DNA of 64,000 nucleotides from Antennarius striatus (Eukaryota; Chordata; Actinopteri; Lophiiformes; Antennariidae), in NCBI RefSeq assembly GCF_040054535.1, contig NC_090791.1, forward strand, positions 16,951,827 to 17,015,826. The letters run 5' to 3'. Below the pieces are notes generated by a model. That model was not told where the DNA came from and ran no database searches. It was given only the letters and a program-made list of their open reading frames with translations. Shown piece after piece: positions 59,001 to 64,000 of the stretch (positions are counted from its first letter, which is position 1; each line of letters opens with the position of its first letter). The translations under genes were made by a program, and so were the position numbers.

Positions 59001-59446
59001 ATGCTCTGATTTAACTTTCAGAAGTTTCATATATTTAGAGAGAAGCTGATTTGTTTGCTTTGCAAACAAAAACTCCAATATACAGTACTTTTTTTCTCTT
59101 TTTCCCCCAGCCTGTGTGTGTCTTCACGTTGGACATTACACAACTAGTTGCTGTACAGTTCCAGTCACATGTTTGCTTTGTGGGTAAGTTAGCTAAGAGA
59201 TAATGAACTTCACATGGGTCAAAGAGCCTCCGCGGGTGCCATCAAATAAGTTAGCAGCGAAACTCACTCAGGATCTACTCGTTTGCAGAAAAAAAATGGA
59301 TTTATGGCGACCAGGACCGTCGAATATCCTCCCCTGTAGTGAATCAGAGTTGTTACCTGTGCGACGGCATAGGAGGAAGCAGCGGCTGGTCCGAACTCCA
59401 TGCTTTGAAATATATCATACACAGTCTTGATGCTGCTGCCAGCCAT
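49980..59446 (-). CDS. aldh16a1: Aldehyde dehydrogenase family 16 member A1 (17 exons)
   Basis: Exons (minus): 59446-59357, 58512-58413, 57973-57847, 57773-57616, 57534-57457, 57181-56994, 56907-56749, 56513-56355, 55161-55005, 54765-54690, 54225-54120, 53640-53504, 53379-53209, 52251-52047, 51921-51736, 50361-50236, 50159-49980. All phases agree, giving 800 aa, about the length of human ALDH16A1 (802). An N-terminal ALDH domain (about 30-500) is followed by a truncated second one (about 515-740), as known for the family. Signatures: DIFQSMEFGP, AWLDHHSRSLGLFIDGKFVC, GGDACRTVCAVDEDVSQCAS, SVWVNSHSVWDPSMPVSGHK, LVNIVTGSRDQLTVALANHS. The usual ALDH glutamate (ELGGK) is replaced in PCIGANCP (267-274). 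The catalytic Cys is missing before VQES (301-310), so this is a likely pseudoenzyme. Confidence 0.95.
50840..51570 (+). mobile_element. Non-LTR retrotransposon RT fragment in aldh16a1 intron
   Basis: Broken frames contain LFADDTTILCKENDIHKLAQ, ELSKLQIWFDTKKLLLNLTK (RT motifs C and D of the CR1/Rex1-like group) and later degraded GVIIDE. The 3' end is TGAATAAATCAATCAATAAA near 51548. Antisense to the host gene and decayed. Confidence 0.7.
52438..52469. repeat. 32-bp perfect palindrome
   Basis: Self-complementary AT-rich sequence with no spacer, centred on TTTTAAAA, in an aldh16a1 intron. Confidence 0.85.
55247..55452. mobile_element. MITE with TA target site, in aldh16a1 intron
   Basis: Ends CAGTGTTTTCCGCGC and CGGAAAATACTG are imperfect inverted repeats flanked by TA (55245-55246 and 55453-55454). 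Same family as 47218-47368 ('ctataaggtgcaccttcaa'). Confidence 0.7.
55455..56329 (+). mobile_element. Tigger/pogo-like DNA transposon, internally deleted
   Basis: Termini CAGTGGTACCTCTACTTA and GTAGAGGTACCGCTG are inverted repeats flanked by TA on both sides. The interior starts MDPKKVTEKRGKER (55841) and, in another frame, KQEIIEKHEKGMRLVDLSKE, YGRNASTIATLLKQKE. This is the CENP-B-like helix-turn-helix N-terminus of Tigger transposases. The catalytic domain is gone. A 29-bp direct duplication lies at about 55562-55620. It sits in an aldh16a1 intron. Confidence 0.85.
57418..57452. repeat. (GGA)n run next to an aldh16a1 splice donor
   Basis: Purine triplet repeat on the plus strand, beginning right after the donor of the exon ending at 57457 (sense-strand CCT/TCC repeat in the intron start). 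Confidence 0.8.
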
Positions 59447-60255
59447 AATATGTATTTGAGTCGGAAAGGAAAACAAATCGCTTCAGCGCTTTTCGTTCGT
59501 TTTCTGGTGACGATTTCTGTTTGACAACTTAAAAGCTTGACAAGCCGAGAGGTTAAATGTGAAAGGCTAGCGTGGAAGAGACTGAAACGTCAGTGACGTC
59601 AGAGTCAACGCGCCAGCTCCCCTCCCACCGCCCCCGAAATGAATTAGCGGAACTACACATCGAGAGGGTTCCGTGTCAGTTACTTCCGGTTTTGTGTTTA
59701 AAGAAAACGCACTTTTTATTGTTTCTGTACGACACATATAGCAAAGTTACCATTGCTTGAAAAGTGTGCAAACAACTTTTGAGAAAACAACCTAATTTGC
59801 CGTGTTTGTAATGCATCGATTAAATTGTTATTTTTAAAATGTGCATTTGAACTTCCAAATGGTAATGCCTCTCTGTGTTACATAACATTTATTGCATTAC
59901 AGTATAAGCAGTGTTATATTACAGAAAATATCTCATTCGTTCAATGGACAAATATATCCGTAGTTTCAGGTTTATCATTGCGAGATACTGTTTTCTTTTC
60001 GAGCACATGATATTATCTTTAGAGTGATGTCCAATGGGTTCGCCACGTATCCGTGTTTCACACGGAGGCATTTAGTCGACGGATCCACACAACGCACGAG
60101 CCTGCGCTGTAAAAACAAGGAAGTCCAGACCACTGACGTGCATTTTTCAGCTGAGTTGGCTCAATCAAACGCTGGTTCGTAAGATTTATAGAACCTAAGA
60201 TAGATTGTTCCCAAAGTGCGTAGTACCAATTTGCCAGACCCGGTACGTCTTGAAA
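59447..60255. promoter_or_regulatory. Divergent promoter region of aldh16a1 and kat7
   Basis: About 0.8 kb between two start codons facing away from each other. Visible motifs: CRE palindrome TGACGTCA at 59594-59601, ETS-type ACTTCCGGT at 59682-59690 and CCAAT at 60031-60035. No TATA box is placed for either gene. Sites are sequence matches only. Confidence 0.55.
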
Positions 60256-63200
60256 ATGCCTCGGAGAAAGGTAAGGCTAATGCTGCCTGCAGACTTAGCT
60301 GTTATAGCAAACTGCAGTTCGGAAACACAACATAACGTCACAGCTAATGTTAGCCGACGAAGAGCTACAATCCAAACGTTGTGGAGTAAAAATCGACCTG
60401 TAATGTGATTCGAAATGCTGCGGTTCACAGGTTGTAGATTTTTGCTGAATATTGGCGCAGACAGAATCGCACACCGATCTGTGTTTTGTGTTGTGGTAAG
60501 TAGGCTAATCTGCGATGGCTAATGTTCGTTGCTATGTTGCAAGAGTGAGTCGTTGTTTATCAAGTTTCACTTTTTCGTGGTCGCGCCAGCAAAGAGTTCT
60601 ATCAGGACCTTTAGAAAATTGATCATTGAAAATTTTAGTTTTACTTGTGTTAGCTTTTACCTGAAATACTGACGCCCATTTGCATTGACAACAGTGATAC
60701 TTTTAAGTATTGAGAATGGAACGAAGCGACCACACCAAAACAACGCGCTGATTGGACGGTTTCTCGTTCACCATTGGCTTCATTGGTCTGGCGTCTGCAA
60801 GCCACGCCTTCTCTTCAATGTAATTGGATGGATGCAAATGACACGCGCAGCCCCTTGTGGAGTTGTCAAACATCATTACTGTAGGCTGTAGGCCATGCCC
60901 TCTGTAGGCAGTCTTATTTAGATTCCACTTGTTTGTTTGTTGCTCTGTTTTATATCCATTGAAAAAACATTTCTTTGCCCGGCATCGTTAAAAAAAAATA
61001 TTATGAAGATATACAACCAAAATACATTACAATGTGTGGTTATTCTGTTTTGTTTTTTTTAATTCTCGTTTTGTCTGGATCTTATTTTTTTTATCTTCCA
61101 TATTTTAATGTGTTACAAATTTTATCGATACGGTATTATCACGTATGCATGTTTTCGGCATTGTGGATTTAATGTTCTTTCTGCCTTTTTTAACATATGC
61201 ACATATAAATTCTTTGATGTGAAGCACTTAAAGCTACATTTGTTGTATGACAATCCTTATATTATTTTTATTATTGTCAATTCATAATTTCATTACACAG
61301 CACTATAGATAATTATGTATGCTTTTATTGCTTTACTTCCTTTGTGCTATATAGTTTTAAATTAATATTTTTGCCCTTATTGCGTTCTTTTTTTTTCTTT
61401 TTTTAAAAAATTAATATGTGGGCTGTTTTTCCAGAGGAAGAGGCCCTGATCTGACATTTGTTAGATGCAAATAACCTGGCTGCTACATCAGTCCTCTTAC
61501 CCCTCCCCCACTGAGCCAGATTTTCTTTGGGGTATGAGAGCTCTTGAGCTTGGGTGCTATCAACCCAATCATCCCAGAGCAGCAAGCAGTTAGGTAGCTT
61601 GAAATTTGGAGCAAATCAAGCAGCATGTTTTGGGACATCCTGATCTATAAATAGTTTTCAGTTAACAGTTTTCTAAACAGTCATTTGATGTAACTGATTG
61701 AATTGTAAGATCAAGAAAGGACTGAGAGCTGAAAGAGATGTGGAGAGGGTGATGGGATCTTTGTTGAATTATCCGCTGGTAAAATTCACAGACATGCACA
61801 CGGACACGTTGAAGCAGCAGTATTATAGCAGTATACCTATAGTAATATTATCAATATGTTCAGGTGACTGTCCAGCATCCAGTTAAATAACAGACTGCTC
61901 ATTGATGTTTCCAGAGGACTGCAGGCAGCAGCTCCGACGGAACCGAGGATTCGGACTTTTCCGCTGATCTGGAACAGGCTGACGGTCCAGAGAGTGCACG
62001 CAGGCGCAGCAGCACCCGCTTGACCCGCGCGTCACTGCGCCTCAGCCGGACCTCACAAGGTAAGCGTGAATGTGAATGTGAATGTGCTGAGCCCTCTTCG
62101 CATCATTAGTGGATTTTTTTGGGGTTCTTTTCTGCTTCCATTCTTCTTTTTATTCATTTTTTTCTTGTCCAGCCAGACAGTTGCATACAGTTTTGGTTCA
62201 TGTACCTTTATGTGCTCGCTGAACGAGAACAGGTGCTAGCATTCAGGGACCACAGAGAGACTTCACCCCGCTCCACTTACTGTGGCTATTATACATGGCT
62301 AACCTCAAAGAATGAATGAGTTTAGCCAGCCTGACCTCCCCCCCTGCTCAGACACAACACTATACTCCCACCCCCTGCGTGACCTCTTTCTGCTGTGGCA
62401 GCCAGAAGGGATTTACAGCAGAGGTAGAGGCAGATGCTGTTTACTCAGTGTTTTATTACAGGGATGAGCTGTCATTGCTGCTGCAGACTTACAAATAACA
62501 GAGTTTAGTTTCCTCACAAAGGGGTGAATGCAGGGTTTCAGTCTTCTTTTCTGTTGTGTATACCTTCTTCAGATCCATGGATTCCATTCACATTAAGAAA
62601 CAGCAGTAAGTTCTTCTTATCATTTCTCTTAGATCCTCTCAGTTTTAGGAAGTTAACTTGGAATTTGAAAGATTTTTAATATCCTTCTCTCTTCTCTTTT
62701 CTTCTCTTCTCTTCTCTTCTCTTCTCTTCTCTTCTCTTCTCTTCTCTTCTCTTCTCTTCTCTTCTCTTCTCTTCTCTTCTCTTCTTATTATTATCTACTT
62801 GTTTCTTCTCTTCTACTTATTGTATTCTCTTCCCTTCCCTCCAGATAACTGCACCTCAGTACGGAGTAGTTCTCCTGCACCTCCTGGTCCTGAGGAAGTT
62901 CTGGATTCAGCAGCAGCTTCGGCGGCCGTCGCAGCGTCCGTCTTCTCGTCTGGTCGCAGGATCACACGCAGCCAGCAGGGGGCAGCAAACGCTACAGCTA
63001 AAACATACCCAACACGTCAGAGCGGGTCTTCCGGCTCAGATAATGAGACTAACGGTGAGACTCGTATTACTTCCTGTCTTTTGGGTTTTTATTATTTGTT
63101 TATACATCATATTAAAAATACTTTCAACATATTTTATCAATAAAAGGAGGACGACAAAATCATGATCGTGACGAGAAAGTTGTCGTTCAGAGAAGAGAAG

Positions 63201-64000
63201 GAATGACTTTATATATTTTAATCATGTCTGTGATGCATTTTACTTGCATGGTGCAAAGTAAAAATATGAATTAAAAGTTCAAGCAAAATTTTTAAGACAC
63301 TCCAACATAAAGAAAATAATGTAAAGATGTGCAGCTAATGACTAAAGAAACAAAGGGCGCATGGTAGGAGTCGTCTTGAAGAAGAAAACATCCAATAAAT
63401 GAAGTGACACTAATTAAATTTGCAACAAAAATTCAAATTTTTCTGTACTTCTCAGGTAGTAGACGTAGACAGTAGTTCCTGTAGTTTTCTGGAAGTAGCG
63501 GTGTATAGATGCGCTATAGTTACTATAGTTACTGTGCCCATATTTTTGTATAGATAAGCAGTGTTGTCATCCTTTATGTGAATAATACTAATGTCAAGTG
63601 TTCTTCACTGATCCCAGTAATATTTATGAAGTTTATTGTGGCAGCATGTCACATGACATGCTTGTCCTTTGGAAACAAATGCTATAAATGCAGTTTTAAA
63701 ACGACACATTCTCCTTCCTTGATAAAGTTTTTTTTTTCTTTTGTTTTAACCTAATTTATGCTGGGATTGCACATTTTACAAATTTCAAATTTACAAATTG
63801 CAAATTTCTATTCTCTTTTCCTTTGTTCTGATTGGCTCAGCAGACCTGAAGCAGGGGGCGGACCGGGACGAGACCCCTCCTCGCACCCCAACGGGGAACG
63901 CCCTATCTTCAGAGTCAGACATTGAGGTTTCCAGCCCTGGCAATGACCTGGTGTCTTCTAGCAATGATATAGTAGTCTCACAAGAAGAAGACGAGCGATT
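60256..64000 (+). CDS. kat7: Histone acetyltransferase KAT7 (HBO1/MYST2), 5' part
   Basis: MYST-family acetyltransferase, catalytic subunit of HBO1 complexes acetylating histone H3 and H4 in the nucleus. Only four coding exons are in the window: 60256-60270 (MPRRK), 61915-62059, 62845-63054, and 63844 to the edge. Peptide: [25 protein letters not shown], then [27 protein letters not shown], and [20 protein letters not shown]. These match the Ser-rich N-terminus of human KAT7 ([36 protein letters not shown]). The zinc finger and MYST domain lie beyond the edge. The first intron is 1.6 kb. The last acceptor is CAGCAG (63839-63843), so a 3-nt alternative is possible. Identity is strong; the a/b paralogue is undecided. 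Confidence 0.93.
60271..61914 (+). other. kat7 intron 1
   Basis: AT-rich in 61000-61400. Nothing recognised beyond splice sites. Confidence 0.6.
62684..62785. repeat. (TTCTC)n pentanucleotide tract
   Basis: About 19 units of CTTCT/TTCTC in kat7 intron 2, ending about 60 bases before the acceptor of exon 3 and so extending its pyrimidine tract. Confidence 0.95.
63055..63840 (+). other. kat7 intron 3
   Basis: No recognisable repeat or RNA in this intron. Confidence 0.5.

Noticed and set aside
60205-60408. 67-aa frame [20 protein letters not shown]...
   Set aside because: It runs across the kat7 exon 1 donor into the intron. The conserved MPRRK start and splice site explain the sequence.
61434-61600. 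AG-bounded segment in kat7 intron 1 (AGGAAGAGG...)
   Set aside because: Joining it to the MPRRK exon gives RKRP then a stop. The exon at 61915 gives the conserved KAT7 sequence instead.

Overview
This is nuclear DNA of a ray-finned (teleost) fish. The genes are split into short exons with GT-AG introns. They encode vertebrate muscle, synaptic, iron-storage and chromatin proteins. The intergenic DNA is full of typical fish repeats: L1/Tx1-like and L2-like LINEs, Tc1/mariner, hAT and Tigger remnants, A-box/B-box SINEs, and long CA/TG, GA, GGAT and TTCTC microsatellites. I see no bacterial, phage or CRISPR feature. All identifications come from reading translations and splice sites by eye.

Layout. 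1-1.4 kb: truncated LINE. 1.7-6.4 kb (+): complete-looking slow skeletal troponin T gene (tnnt1, 13 coding exons, 271 aa). 6.9-8.6 kb: L2-like LINE. 9.3-24.7 kb: a large imperfect inverted duplication, each arm holding an intact small secreted Kazal-type gene (12270-12840 + and 21054-21620 -). A second block (15.6-17.2 kb) recurs in direct orientation just outside the right arm (24.7-25.3 kb). 26.3-27.5 kb: hAT remnant. 28.7-28.95 kb: a perfect 111-bp-arm palindrome. 29.0-34.35 kb (-): synaptotagmin of the 1/2/5/8 group, most likely syt5 (8 exons, 408 aa), with a Tc1 copy and a tRNA-derived SINE in its introns. 36-37.3 kb: SINE and LINE 3' end. 39.2-39.6 kb (-): ferritin pseudogene. 43.36-45.0 kb (-): intact ferritin gene (176 aa) with ferroxidase residues, a 5'UTR iron-responsive element and a TATA box. 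45-50 kb: repeats including a dead Tc1-like transposase. 49.98-59.45 kb (-): complete aldh16a1 (17 exons, 800 aa). 59.45-60.26 kb: short divergent promoter region. 60.26 kb to the end (+): first four coding exons of kat7 (HBO1/MYST2), cut by the window edge.

The genes do not form one pathway, but their linkage is informative. In human, TNNT1 lies near SYT5 and FTL near ALDH16A1, all on 19q13, so most of the window looks like a conserved block. The most unusual content is the Kazal pair: both copies lack the cysteines of one disulfide (C1 and C5), and they differ only by amino-acid-changing substitutions in the coding sequence.
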